Positions 26,939 through 35,472 of a stretch of DNA of 64,000 bases are shown here, piece by piece; position 1 is the stretch's first letter, and each line of letters opens with the position of its first letter. Under the pieces are notes generated by a model. The model ran no database searches, had not been told where the DNA came from, and was given only the letters and a program-made list of their open reading frames with translations. The position numbers and the translations under genes are program-made. Source of the DNA: Pelagibacterium lentulum (GTDB lineage Bacteria; Pseudomonadota; Alphaproteobacteria; Rhizobiales; Devosiaceae); NCBI RefSeq assembly GCF_003992625.1, contig NZ_RZMW01000041.1:117276-181275 (forward strand). Reading direction: 5' to 3'.

Positions 26939-28238
26939 GCGCGCACGCGGGATCGTCATTGCGGCGCCACGCTCGGGCTCGGGCAAGACATCGATCACGC
27001 TGGCGCTTGCCAATGTTCTGTCCAGCCGGGGGCACAAAATCGCTCCTGCCAAGACCGGCCCCGATTATATCGACCCCGGATTTCTCGCCCGCGCCGCCGG
27101 GCATCCGGCCATAAATTTCGACCCATGGGCCATGACAGCAGCCTGTCTCAGGGGTGCGGCGTCATCCCATTGCGAACAACGTGATATTCTTCTCATCGAA
27201 GGCGTGATGGGGCTTTTCGATGCCTCGGCTTCCGGCACGGGGTCCACCGCCGATCTTGCCGCGATCCTCGATCTGCCCGTCATCCTCGTTGTCGATTGCG
27301 ACCGGCAGGCCCAATCCATCGGCGCGCTCATTTCCGGCTTTGCCCATTGGCGCGAGGATGTCTCAATCGCTGGCGTCATTCTCAACAGCGTTGCATCGCC
27401 CAGGCACGAAGCCATGCTGCGCGATGCGGTTGCACAGACCGGCATTGCCTGCCTTGGCGCAATCCCGCGCCACGAGCATCTCGCCCTGCCCGAACGGCAT
27501 CTGGGGCTGGTGCTTGCAGGCGAAATCGAAGGTTTCGACGCCTTTTTGTCCCGCGCCAGCGACATTGCCCGAACCCATATCGATTTCGCTCATCTCGAGA
27601 CCCTGCTTGCCCCGGTTGCCCCTGCATCCTTGCAATCGGACCTGCCACCGCTTGGCCAGCACATCGCGATTGCGCGCGATGCCGCCTTTGCGTTTTTGTA
27701 TCCGCACCTCCTCGAAGGCTGGAAACGGGCCGGAGCCACGCTGTCGTTTTTCTCTCCACTCGCCGATGAAGCCCCCGCCGCGCGCGCCGATGCCATCTTC
27801 CTGCCCGGCGGTTATCCCGAACTGCATGGCGCGGCAATCGCCAACGCGAAAGCCTTCAAATCCGGGCTGATTGCCGCCAAAAAACGCGGCGCGTTGATCT
27901 ATGGCGAGTGCGGCGGCTTCATGGTTTTAGGCGAAACTCTGATCGATAAATCGGGCACCCAACATCGCATGACGGGCCTCTTGCCGGTCACAACCGCTAT
28001 CGACCGCCCCAAACGCGTTCTCGGCTATCGGGCACTCGGTCATAAATCGCCCCTGCCGTGGCCAGGCGCGCTGCTCGGCCACGAATTTCATTATTCATCG
28101 GCGCATTTTGAAAACGGCGTCGCTTCCCTCTTTGCGGCAAAAGATGCGCAGGGCCAACCCCTGCCGCCGATGGGCATACAGTCGGGCAATGTCATGGGCT
28201 CATACGCCCATGTTATCGGCGCGGATGAACGCGCATGA
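26931..28238 (+). CDS. cobB: Hydrogenobyrinic acid a,c-diamide synthase
   Basis: ATP-dependent amidation of the a and c carboxylates using glutamine. It has 435 residues from TTG at 26931, which follows GGGAGGG by seven bases and overlaps the cobA stop; this gives the expected CobB length. The P-loop-like SGSGKTSITLALA is near residue 18, and the glutaminase-like C-terminal domain carries the nucleophile cysteine in YGECGGFMVLGE. An ATG far upstream in the frame is inside cobA and is not used. The stop overlaps the ATG of cobQ. Confidence 0.94.
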   Translation: MSERARGIVIAAPRSGSGKTSITLALANVLSSRGHKIAPAKTGPDYIDPGFLARAAGHPAINFDPWAMTAACLRGAASSHCEQRDILLIEGVMGLFDASASGTGSTADLAAILDLPVILVVDCDRQAQSIGALISGFAHWREDVSIAGVILNSVASPRHEAMLRDAVAQTGIACLGAIPRHEHLALPERHLGLVLAGEIEGFDAFLSRASDIARTHIDFAHLETLLAPVAPASLQSDLPPLGQHIAIARDAAFAFLYPHLLEGWKRAGATLSFFSPLADEAPAARADAIFLPGGYPELHGAAIANAKAFKSGLIAAKKRGALIYGECGGFMVLGETLIDKSGTQHRMTGLLPVTTAIDRPKRVLGYRALGHKSPLPWPGALLGHEFHYSSAHFENGVASLFAAKDAQGQPLPPMGIQSGNVMGSYAHVIGADERA

Positions 28239-29710
28239 CGGCCCGCGCACTCATGGTCATGGGCACCGGGTCCGATGTCGGCAAATCGCTCGTGGTTGCC
28301 GGGCTTTGCCGCGCCTTTGCCAATCGCGGGTTAGGGGTCGCGCCGTTCAAGCCGCAGAACATGTCCAACAACGCTGCCGTTACCGTCGATGGCGGCGAGA
28401 TCGGGCGCGCGCAAGCGCTCCAGGCCCGCGCTGCCCGCAAGGCGCCGACAACCGCCATGAACCCTGTGCTGTTAAAGCCCGAGCGGGAAACCGGATCGCA
28501 GATCATCGTCAATGGCAGGCGCATCGGCTCGATGAGTGCGCGCGATTATTTCAAGGCGCGCAGCCAGTTTTTGCCGGCCATTCTGGAAAGTTTTGACGGG
28601 CTTGCCCAAGCCAATGACCTTGTGATCGTTGAAGGCGCGGGCAGTGCATCGGAGGTTAATCTGCGGGCTGGCGATCTCGCCAATTTCGGCTTTGCCCGCG
28701 CCACCGATACACCGGTGATCCTTGTCGGCGACATTCATCGGGGCGGCGTCATCGCCTCGATCATCGGCACCTTTGCCATTATCGAGCCAACCGATGCCGA
28801 ACTGATCGCAGCCACGCTGATCAACAAATTCCACGGCGACCCGACCCTGTTCGATAACGGCAAGGCCATCATCGAGGCCCAGACCGGCCGCCCCTGCCTG
28901 GGGCCGCTACCGCATTTCGCGGATGCACATCTCCTGCCCGCCGAGGACATTCTGGCGCTCGATAGCCCGACCGCATCGCAGGGCGAAACAATCATTGCCG
29001 TGCCGCGCCTGGCCCGTATTGCTAATTTCGACGACCTAGACCCGCTCAAGGCCGAACCGGGCGTCCGGCTGGTGATTGTCGAACCCGGCAGGCCCCTGCC
29101 GCGCGATGCAAAGCTCGTTATCCTGCCTGGCTCAAAAGCCACGCGGGCCGACCTCGAATTCTTCCGCCAGCAAGGCTGGGACATCGATCTTGCTGCCCAT
29201 ATCCGCGCGGGCGGCCATGTGCTGGGCATTTGCGGCGGCTATCAGATGCTCGGCCAGTCCATCGACGATCCCGACGGCACCGAAGGCGCACCCGGTCGCT
29301 CACCGGGTCTTGCCCATCTCGATATCGAAACCCGCATGGACCATACAAAGCAATTGCGCGTTGAAAACGCCCGCTCGACGCTTTTTGACCTGCCGTTAAC
29401 GGGCTATCATATGCATATGGGCACGACCTCTGGGCCCGATTGTGCGCGGCCGTTTTCCCATGTCAAGGCCGCACCCGACGGCGCGATCAGTGCCAATGGC
29501 CGCATCATCGGCACCTATTTGCACGGACTTTTTGCTGCCGACGATTTCCGCCGCGCCTTTTTGCAACGGCTCGATGTTGCGACCGATCCATTGCTCGATT
29601 TCGACGCGCAGATCGACCGGACCCTGGATGATCTTGCCGCGCATATCGAAGCCCATATCGACCTCGATCTTTTGCTCAATCTCGCGCGTGAACCCCGGCC
29701 CCTGCCATGA
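28235..29710 (+). CDS. cobQ: Cobyric acid synthase
   Basis: Amidates carboxylates b, d, e and g of adenosylcobyrinic acid a,c-diamide. At 491 residues the length is typical. MGTGSDVGKSLVVAGLCR at the N-terminus is the ATP-binding part; the glutaminase domain carries the nucleophile in LGICGGYQMLGQ near residue 335 and the catalytic histidine near YLHGLF. It overlaps cobB at its start and cobD at its end by 4 bases each (ATGA), showing a tight translational unit. Confidence 0.96.
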   Translation: MTARALMVMGTGSDVGKSLVVAGLCRAFANRGLGVAPFKPQNMSNNAAVTVDGGEIGRAQALQARAARKAPTTAMNPVLLKPERETGSQIIVNGRRIGSMSARDYFKARSQFLPAILESFDGLAQANDLVIVEGAGSASEVNLRAGDLANFGFARATDTPVILVGDIHRGGVIASIIGTFAIIEPTDAELIAATLINKFHGDPTLFDNGKAIIEAQTGRPCLGPLPHFADAHLLPAEDILALDSPTASQGETIIAVPRLARIANFDDLDPLKAEPGVRLVIVEPGRPLPRDAKLVILPGSKATRADLEFFRQQGWDIDLAAHIRAGGHVLGICGGYQMLGQSIDDPDGTEGAPGRSPGLAHLDIETRMDHTKQLRVENARSTLFDLPLTGYHMHMGTTSGPDCARPFSHVKAAPDGAISANGRIIGTYLHGLFAADDFRRAFLQRLDVATDPLLDFDAQIDRTLDDLAAHIEAHIDLDLLLNLAREPRPLP

Positions 29711-30669
29711 ACCTGCTCATTGCCTTTTTAGCCCTGCTTGTTGAACGCCTTCTTGGCTATCCCGACACTCTCTTCAAGGTCATTGGACACCCCGTCAGTT
29801 GGATCGGCAAGCTTATCGGCATGCTTGAAAAGCGGTTCAACACGGCGTCTGCCCCTTTCGAGAAGCGCAGGGAATATGGGGCGCTCTGCCTTGCAACACT
29901 CCTTGTTCTGGTCTTTGCGATCACAGTCCCCATCAGCCTCGCTTTGCGCAGCCTGCCCTTTGGCTGGCTTATCGAAGCGGTGCTCGCTTCAAGCTTTCTT
30001 GCGCAAAAGGGGTTGGGCGACGCCGTTGCCAAGGTCCAGACCGCGCTTGAGGACGGCCCCATCGAAAATGCCCAAGAAGCGGTTTCCCATATCGTTGGCC
30101 GCGATACATCCGCCCTCGATGAACCCGAAATCGCCCGCGCCGCCATCGAAACCCTGGCAGAGAACACCTCGGATGGTGTCGTCGCGCCCCTCTTGTATCT
30201 CGTCATTTTCGGCCTGCCCGGCATTGCGCTCTATAAAGCAATCAACACCGCAGATTCCATGATCGGCCACCGCAGCGAGCGCTATCTCGCCTATGGCTGG
30301 GCCGCCGCCAAAGTCGATGACATCGCCAATTTCATCCCCGCAAGGCTCACCGCCATCCTGTTTGCCGCTAGCGCCCTGGTCGTGTCCGGGGCGTCCGCTT
30401 CAAAAGCATGGGCCACCGCCACACGCGATGCAAAAAAACATGCTTCACCCAATGCAGGCTGGCCAGAAGCGGCAATGGCAGGCGCGCTCGATTTCGGGCT
30501 CGGCGGCCCACGCAGCTATCAGGGACAATTTCTCGACCTGCCGCAAATGGGCGACGGCCGCCGCGACCTTGGCGCCACCGACATCGGCCGCGCTCTTAAC
30601 CTCTATCAGCGGCTTTTGTGGGTGCTTATTCTTTCAACCGGCCTCGCCGCGATTTTTTTCGCGCTTTAG
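29707..30669 (+). CDS. cobD: Adenosylcobinamide-phosphate synthase (CobD/CbiB)
   Basis: Membrane enzyme attaching the aminopropanol (phosphate) arm to adenosylcobyric acid. It has 320 residues with several hydrophobic segments. Typical patches are the N-terminal ERLLGYPDTLFKVIGHPVSW, ENTSDGVVAPLLY near residue 157, and KAINTADSMIGHRSERY near residue 177. It ends the cobA-cobB-cobQ-cobD run. Its last 36 bases overlap the end of the convergent P-loop kinase gene. Confidence 0.94.
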   Translation: MNLLIAFLALLVERLLGYPDTLFKVIGHPVSWIGKLIGMLEKRFNTASAPFEKRREYGALCLATLLVLVFAITVPISLALRSLPFGWLIEAVLASSFLAQKGLGDAVAKVQTALEDGPIENAQEAVSHIVGRDTSALDEPEIARAAIETLAENTSDGVVAPLLYLVIFGLPGIALYKAINTADSMIGHRSERYLAYGWAAAKVDDIANFIPARLTAILFAASALVVSGASASKAWATATRDAKKHASPNAGWPEAAMAGALDFGLGGPRSYQGQFLDLPQMGDGRRDLGATDIGRALNLYQRLLWVLILSTGLAAIFFAL

Positions 30670-31152
30670 CACGCTTTGCACTGCACGCATCAAGCGGTTG
30701 CAGGTATCCTCGAAATCACTTTCGTCGGTGCGCAGCGTCAGATCGCTGAAGGGGCGCTGTCCATAGCCTTGGGCAATCATCTCCGCACTGCGCGCAATCT
30801 CGTCTTCGGATAGATTGCGCTCCCGCTTGGCGATATGGGCAACATCGGCGGTCAGGCCGATGCAGTGGAACGATATGTCACGCCGCTTGAACGTTTCGCG
30901 ATAAAATACCCAGTTTGTGCATCGCAGCGGATAGGCAACAATCACGGCAGGATGGTTTGTAAGCTGCTCCTGGCAGGCATCAACGATACGGTGACTGGTC
31001 GTAAGGATCGAGCGCAGCCAATTTCCTCTGGTCGCGTAATCATCGCCATCGATAAATCTGAATCCCAGCCGCGATGCCACTTCGCGCCCAAGGCTGGTCT
31101 TGCCCACGCCGACAGGTCCCTCGAAAAACAAAACAGATTTTTGCATTTGCAT
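30634..31152 (-). CDS. P-loop kinase-like protein of unknown substrate
   Basis: A 172-residue protein with an N-terminal Walker A, GPVGVGKTSLG (about residues 12-22), and the overall size of shikimate kinase- or adenylylsulfate kinase-like small-molecule kinases. GFRFIDGDDY resembles the substrate loop of that group, and a possible lid segment is KRERNLSEDE. No family is recognised with confidence. It is convergent with cobD and overlaps it by 36 bases; 68 bases separate its start from the next minus-strand gene end. Its C-terminal tail is rich in lysine and arginine. Confidence 0.65.
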   Translation of the reverse strand: MQMQKSVLFFEGPVGVGKTSLGREVASRLGFRFIDGDDYATRGNWLRSILTTSHRIVDACQEQLTNHPAVIVAYPLRCTNWVFYRETFKRRDISFHCIGLTADVAHIAKRERNLSEDEIARSAEMIAQGYGQRPFSDLTLRTDESDFEDTCNRLMRAVQSVLKREKNRGEAG

Positions 31153-31220
31153 ATGGCTGACTTCCCGAACCTCATATCAGGCAATGATGGCTTGCAACGT
31201 GCTTACGGAAACGCCTGACG

Positions 31221-33455
31221 CTACTCAATCCAGACCGGCACCGATTTGAAGGCCGGGGTTTTCGAGCGCGGGTCGATCTCGGTGCCCACCAGCACATTGG
31301 CTTCCGGGTAATAGGCCAGCGCCGAGCCGGGGGGAATATCGAAGGACAGCGCTGTAAGCTGCTTCATCCGGCCATTGGCCGATGCAATGTCGATAAGATC
31401 GCCTTCGGCAACGCCCATCTCGTCCATATCCCGACCGTTGAGCAAGACGCTCCAGCGCGGCGCGGATTTGCGGTAGCTGTCCTTGTCCTCGTAAACAATC
31501 GTATTGAATTGCCCTTCGGATCGGATGGTCGCCAGCGTCAGCGGTTTTCTGCCATTGAGCGTCGGCGTGCGCCGGGGTTCGGCGACTGACACAAAATGCG
31601 CCTTGCCGTCGGCAGTGCCGAATTGGGGCGTGTGCATCACCCGGTTGCGAATATGGAATTCGCGCTTGGCGACATCGATATCCTTGAGGTCTTCCAGACC
31701 CGGCACGATTTTGGCAATCGCCTCGCGCACGGCTTTATGCTTCTTGAACGCCGAAAAATCGATAGCGCAATCGGGCATCAGCCGGGCGGCCAGATCGCAC
31801 AGGATCACGCTTTCGGGCCGCACATTGGCCAGCCGGTCGATGCCGCCATCGGAAAGACGCACGAAATTGAACATCGATTCCTGGGTGGTCGGCTCCCATT
31901 CCTCGTCGCGCGCCGTCACCGGCAGGATCAGGCTTTCGCTCTCGTCATGGCCGTTGACGTGGCCCAGATTGAGCGTTGTGGTCAAAAACAGCTTGAACCC
32001 GATCCGGTCCAGCGCCGTGCGTGCCCAAGCGGTATCGGGTGACGCGCCGTAAAGATTGCCGCCCATGATCACCGCCGCATCGATGTCGCCGCAATGGGCC
32101 GCGTCAAGGCTTGCCATCGTGTCAAAGCCCTTTTGCCGCGAGAGCGTGATCGAAAAGGCCTCCTCCATTTTGGCAAAGACATCCTCGGCCACCAGCGGCT
32201 TGACCCCGATGGTGCCAATGCCCTGCACGTTGGAATGGCCCCGCAGAGGCAAGAGCCCTGCATATTGGCGCCCGATCATGCCGCGCAGCAGCGCCAGATT
32301 GGCAATCGATTCCACATTTTCAACGCCGTGGACGTGGTGGGTCATGCCCATGCCCCAGGCAAAGACAGCGTTTTTCGCACCCGCATAGCGTTTGGCAACG
32401 CGGGTAATCTCGCTCTGCGAAAGGCCCGTCACAGTTTCGATTTCATCCCAGCCCAACGCGTCCAGACCGGCCTTGTAATCTTCATAGCCATGCGTCGAAC
32501 CGGCAACGAAGGCGGCATCCTCGGCGCCCATAGCCAGCACCGCCTTGGCGATGGCCTTGAACACCGTAATGTCCGAGCCGATCCTTGGTTGAAGGTAATC
32601 CGATGCGATCTCATCGCCGCCCTTGAGCATGGAGGAGGGCGATTTCGGCACGGCAAATTTCACCAGCCCCGGTTCTTTGGCCGGATTGATGACAATCACG
32701 TCCCCGCCCCGGTCGCGGCAGTGTTTGAGCATATGGATAAAGCGCGGGTGGTTCGAGGACGGGTTGGCTCCGATCACGAAAATCAGGTCCGTGCCTTTAA
32801 GGTCGGCCAACTCGACCGTTGCAGTGCCCTTGCCGATGGTCGTGGCCAACCCTTCGCTCGTTGCCTGATGGCAGAAATAGGAGCAATTGTTGACATTGTT
32901 GGTGCCCCAGACGCGCGCGAGAAGCTGGAAGATAAACCCCGCCTCATTGGACGAACGCCCCGAGGAATAGAAAAAACTCCGGTCCGGTGTTGTCGCGGAC
33001 AGGCGGCTCGCCGCATGGTCGAGCGCCCAGTCCCAATCGACAACCCGGTAGTGGTCTTCACCCTTGGCCTTGTAAATGGGATCGCCCAGCCGCCCCAGAT
33101 ACTCCATTTCGCGCCCGGTCAACGCTTTGAGCTCAGTCAGTGGGTGCGTGAAAATCTCGTGCGGGATGGCAGGCTGAATGTCGGTCGATTGCGCCTGCAC
33201 GCTCTTGTTGCAGACCGAGGGAAATTCACCGAGTTCGTTGGTCATGCCGCCCATCTGCCCGCCCATGCCATAGGCGCAGGCCTTGCAGGCATTTTTGGCC
33301 GTCAGCGCCTTGGCGGCTTTACCCACCCCCATACGGCCTACCGTCGCGAGCGTATAAAGGACCTTTTTCGCCCCTCCGCCGATCGTTTTGTGCTCTGCAG
33401 CCATGACTTTGCGATCCATCCTGCTGGTTGCCGCTATCTTAGCCAAGCGGCGCAC
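31221..33455 (-). CDS. FdhF/YdeP-family molybdopterin oxidoreductase
   Basis: A 744-residue (maximum) molybdopterin-dependent enzyme of the YdeP group, related to formate dehydrogenase alpha subunits. The N-terminal cysteine segment NACKACAYGMGGQMGG has only two closely spaced cysteines. The molybdopterin domains are seen as FFYSSGRSSNEAGFIFQL, IGANPSSNHPRFIHM and YFCHQATSEG, and the C-terminal molydop_binding domain has VLLNGRDMDEMGVAEGDLIDI. Substrate unknown; E. coli YdeP contributes to acid resistance. The start is uncertain: GTG at 33455, or ATG at 33419 or 33404. No fdhD or partner redox subunit lies next to it. Confidence 0.85.
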   Translation of the reverse strand: MRRLAKIAATSRMDRKVMAAEHKTIGGGAKKVLYTLATVGRMGVGKAAKALTAKNACKACAYGMGGQMGGMTNELGEFPSVCNKSVQAQSTDIQPAIPHEIFTHPLTELKALTGREMEYLGRLGDPIYKAKGEDHYRVVDWDWALDHAASRLSATTPDRSFFYSSGRSSNEAGFIFQLLARVWGTNNVNNCSYFCHQATSEGLATTIGKGTATVELADLKGTDLIFVIGANPSSNHPRFIHMLKHCRDRGGDVIVINPAKEPGLVKFAVPKSPSSMLKGGDEIASDYLQPRIGSDITVFKAIAKAVLAMGAEDAAFVAGSTHGYEDYKAGLDALGWDEIETVTGLSQSEITRVAKRYAGAKNAVFAWGMGMTHHVHGVENVESIANLALLRGMIGRQYAGLLPLRGHSNVQGIGTIGVKPLVAEDVFAKMEEAFSITLSRQKGFDTMASLDAAHCGDIDAAVIMGGNLYGASPDTAWARTALDRIGFKLFLTTTLNLGHVNGHDESESLILPVTARDEEWEPTTQESMFNFVRLSDGGIDRLANVRPESVILCDLAARLMPDCAIDFSAFKKHKAVREAIAKIVPGLEDLKDIDVAKREFHIRNRVMHTPQFGTADGKAHFVSVAEPRRTPTLNGRKPLTLATIRSEGQFNTIVYEDKDSYRKSAPRWSVLLNGRDMDEMGVAEGDLIDIASANGRMKQLTALSFDIPPGSALAYYPEANVLVGTEIDPRSKTPAFKSVPVWIE

Positions 33456-33481
33456 ACAAATCGATCACGGAGACAAACAAT

Positions 33482-34420
33482 TTACCGCTCGCCACGCCGA
33501 TAGGGCTGCATCAGGGCCTGCGGCACGCGCGCGCGCCGTGCCATCACCACAAGGGCGGCGATTGACAGCAGGTAAGGGAACATCAGGAAGATCTGATAGG
33601 GAATGGCCCCGATCACGTTTTGCAGCCGCAATTGGAAAGCGTCGAAAAAGGCAAACAGTAGCGCGCCCAAAAGCGCCCGCCCGGGCCGCCAGGATGCAAA
33701 GACTACCAGTGCGATACAAACCCAGCCGCGCCCCTGCACCATGGTGGGGAAAAAGCTGTTAAAGGCCGAAAGCGTCAAAAACGCGCCGCCCACGCCCATC
33801 AACGCGCTGCCCGCCATCACCGCTCCAATCCGCACCGCAATCGGGTTCACCCCTTGGGCTTCGGCCCCATGCGGATTTTCTCCCGTCATGCGGATCGCAA
33901 GCCCCAGCGGGGTTCTGAAAATCACATAGGCCAGCCCCAGCGCCAATGCGATGCCCAGATAGGTCGGCGCTGTCTGGCTGAACAGTGCAGGGCCGAAAAA
34001 CGGCAAATCGGAAAGGCCGGGAATAAAGATCGGCTGGAAGGGCGTGATCGTCGGCGGGGACGAGGCCAGCGGCACGGACAGGCGGAAAATATAATAGGAG
34101 AGCGAAGACGCAAAAAGCGTAATGCCAAGTCCGGTCACATGCTGGGACAATCCCAACGGCACCGTCAGCACAGCATGCAACAAACCGAAAAGCGCCCCGA
34201 AAAAGGCGGCCGCCATGATGCCGGTCCACAGGTCGCCGCCCGAATAAACCGTCAGCCAGCCGATCATTGCGCCAAAGGTCATGATGCCTTCGATCCCGAG
34301 ATTGAGCACACCGGACCGCTCGCAGAGCAGCGCGCCCAAAGTGCCGAAAATCAACGGCGTCGCAATGCGCAGCACCGCACCCCAAAGTCCGGCTGAAGCG
34401 AAAATCTCAATGACGTCCAT
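33482..34420 (-). CDS. BMP-type ABC transporter, permease 2 (second system)
   Basis: A 312-residue permease, the shorter subunit, with LCERSGVLNLGIEGIMTFGA near residue 32, the hallmark segment of this class. It is paralogous to the permease at 2088-3062. Its start overlaps the stop of the other permease gene. It is the last gene of a minus-strand run: binding protein, amidase, ATPase, permease 1, permease 2. The cargo is likely a nucleobase or related compound, given the RutR-like site upstream of the run and the hydrolase genes in it. Confidence 0.9.
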   Translation of the reverse strand: MDVIEIFASAGLWGAVLRIATPLIFGTLGALLCERSGVLNLGIEGIMTFGAMIGWLTVYSGGDLWTGIMAAAFFGALFGLLHAVLTVPLGLSQHVTGLGITLFASSLSYYIFRLSVPLASSPPTITPFQPIFIPGLSDLPFFGPALFSQTAPTYLGIALALGLAYVIFRTPLGLAIRMTGENPHGAEAQGVNPIAVRIGAVMAGSALMGVGGAFLTLSAFNSFFPTMVQGRGWVCIALVVFASWRPGRALLGALLFAFFDAFQLRLQNVIGAIPYQIFLMFPYLLSIAALVVMARRARVPQALMQPYRRGER

Positions 34421-35472
34421 CAGCGCACGATCCTGTACTGGGTGAAAAACAGCGAGACCAGCATGGTCAAAAGCGAAAGCGCGACCGTTACGTCAGCAAT
34501 ATAGCTCGGAATGCCCAGCGCGCGGCTCATGGAATCGGACCCCACGAACATGATGGCCGCAAAAAGCGCCGCGGCGATCACCCCTATGGGGTGAAGATTG
34601 GCCAGCATGGCAACGATAATGCCCGAATAGCCATAGCCAGGTGAAAGGTCGCTCGCCACATAGCCGCGCACGCCCATCACCTCAATCGCTCCGGCCAGAC
34701 CGGCCAGCCCGCCCGACATGCAGGCGACGATCACAAGCGTTCTCACCCAGGGCACTCCGGCAAACCGGGCTGCCGGAGCATTCAGCCCCGCGGCGCGCGA
34801 TTGCAGGCCGAAGACGGTCCGCGCCTGGATGAAATAAATCGCAAAGGCCAACCCGATTGCCACAATCAACCCGATATGCACCCGCGTCCGCTCGATCAGT
34901 TTGGGCAATGTCGCCGCATCGACGACCGGCACGGAACTGGGCCAGCCAAACGCCAAAGGATCGCGCAGCGGGCCCTCGATCATCATCGAGACGAACAGCA
35001 GCGCCACGAAGTTGAGCAGCAGGCTTGTCACAACTTCATCGACCCCGAACTTGAGCCGCAAGCCCAGCGGCACCAATAGCATTGCCATCCCGGCAATTGC
35101 TCCGGCAGCCATCGCCATTGGAATAACGAGGACCGGCGGCCATCCGGCAATCCAGCTTCCCGACGCAAAGGCAGCCACCGCAATCGCGCCGATATAAAAC
35201 TGTCCCTCGCCGCCGATATTCCAGACCTTGGCACGAAAGGCGACGGCAGCGGCCAGCCCGGTCAGGATCAGCGGGGTTGCGCGGGTCAGCATTTCGGTAA
35301 AGCCGAGGATCGAACCGAACGCCCCACGCAGGATCAGGCCATAGGCCACAAACGGGTTGGCACCGGCAATGGCGATCAGCCCGCCGGAAACCGCCAACGC
35401 CGCCGCAATGGCGATGATTGGCGAGAGGACTATCAGAGACAGCGGACGGTGTGGGCGACGTTCAATGCGCAT
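34420..35472 (-). CDS. BMP-type ABC transporter, permease 1 (second system)
   Basis: About 350 residues; the ATG at 35472 was chosen because GGAG lies seven bases upstream, while an in-frame start at 35487 lacks a site. The motif VWNIGGEGQFYIGA near residue 83 identifies the longer permease of BMP-type systems. It overlaps the ATPase gene by 11 bases and the second permease gene by one base. It forms the channel heterodimer with the 312-residue protein. Confidence 0.9.
   Translation of the reverse strand: MRIERRPHRPLSLIVLSPIIAIAAALAVSGGLIAIAGANPFVAYGLILRGAFGSILGFTEMLTRATPLILTGLAAAVAFRAKVWNIGGEGQFYIGAIAVAAFASGSWIAGWPPVLVIPMAMAAGAIAGMAMLLVPLGLRLKFGVDEVVTSLLLNFVALLFVSMMIEGPLRDPLAFGWPSSVPVVDAATLPKLIERTRVHIGLIVAIGLAFAIYFIQARTVFGLQSRAAGLNAPAARFAGVPWVRTLVIVACMSGGLAGLAGAIEVMGVRGYVASDLSPGYGYSGIIVAMLANLHPIGVIAAALFAAIMFVGSDSMSRALGIPSYIADVTVALSLLTMLVSLFFTQYRIVR

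Noticed and set aside
32094-33503. 469-residue plus-strand open frame opposite the YdeP-type gene
   Set aside because: Shadow of a high-GC gene on the other strand; no ribosome binding site, composition rich in Arg, Gly and His as expected of antisense.
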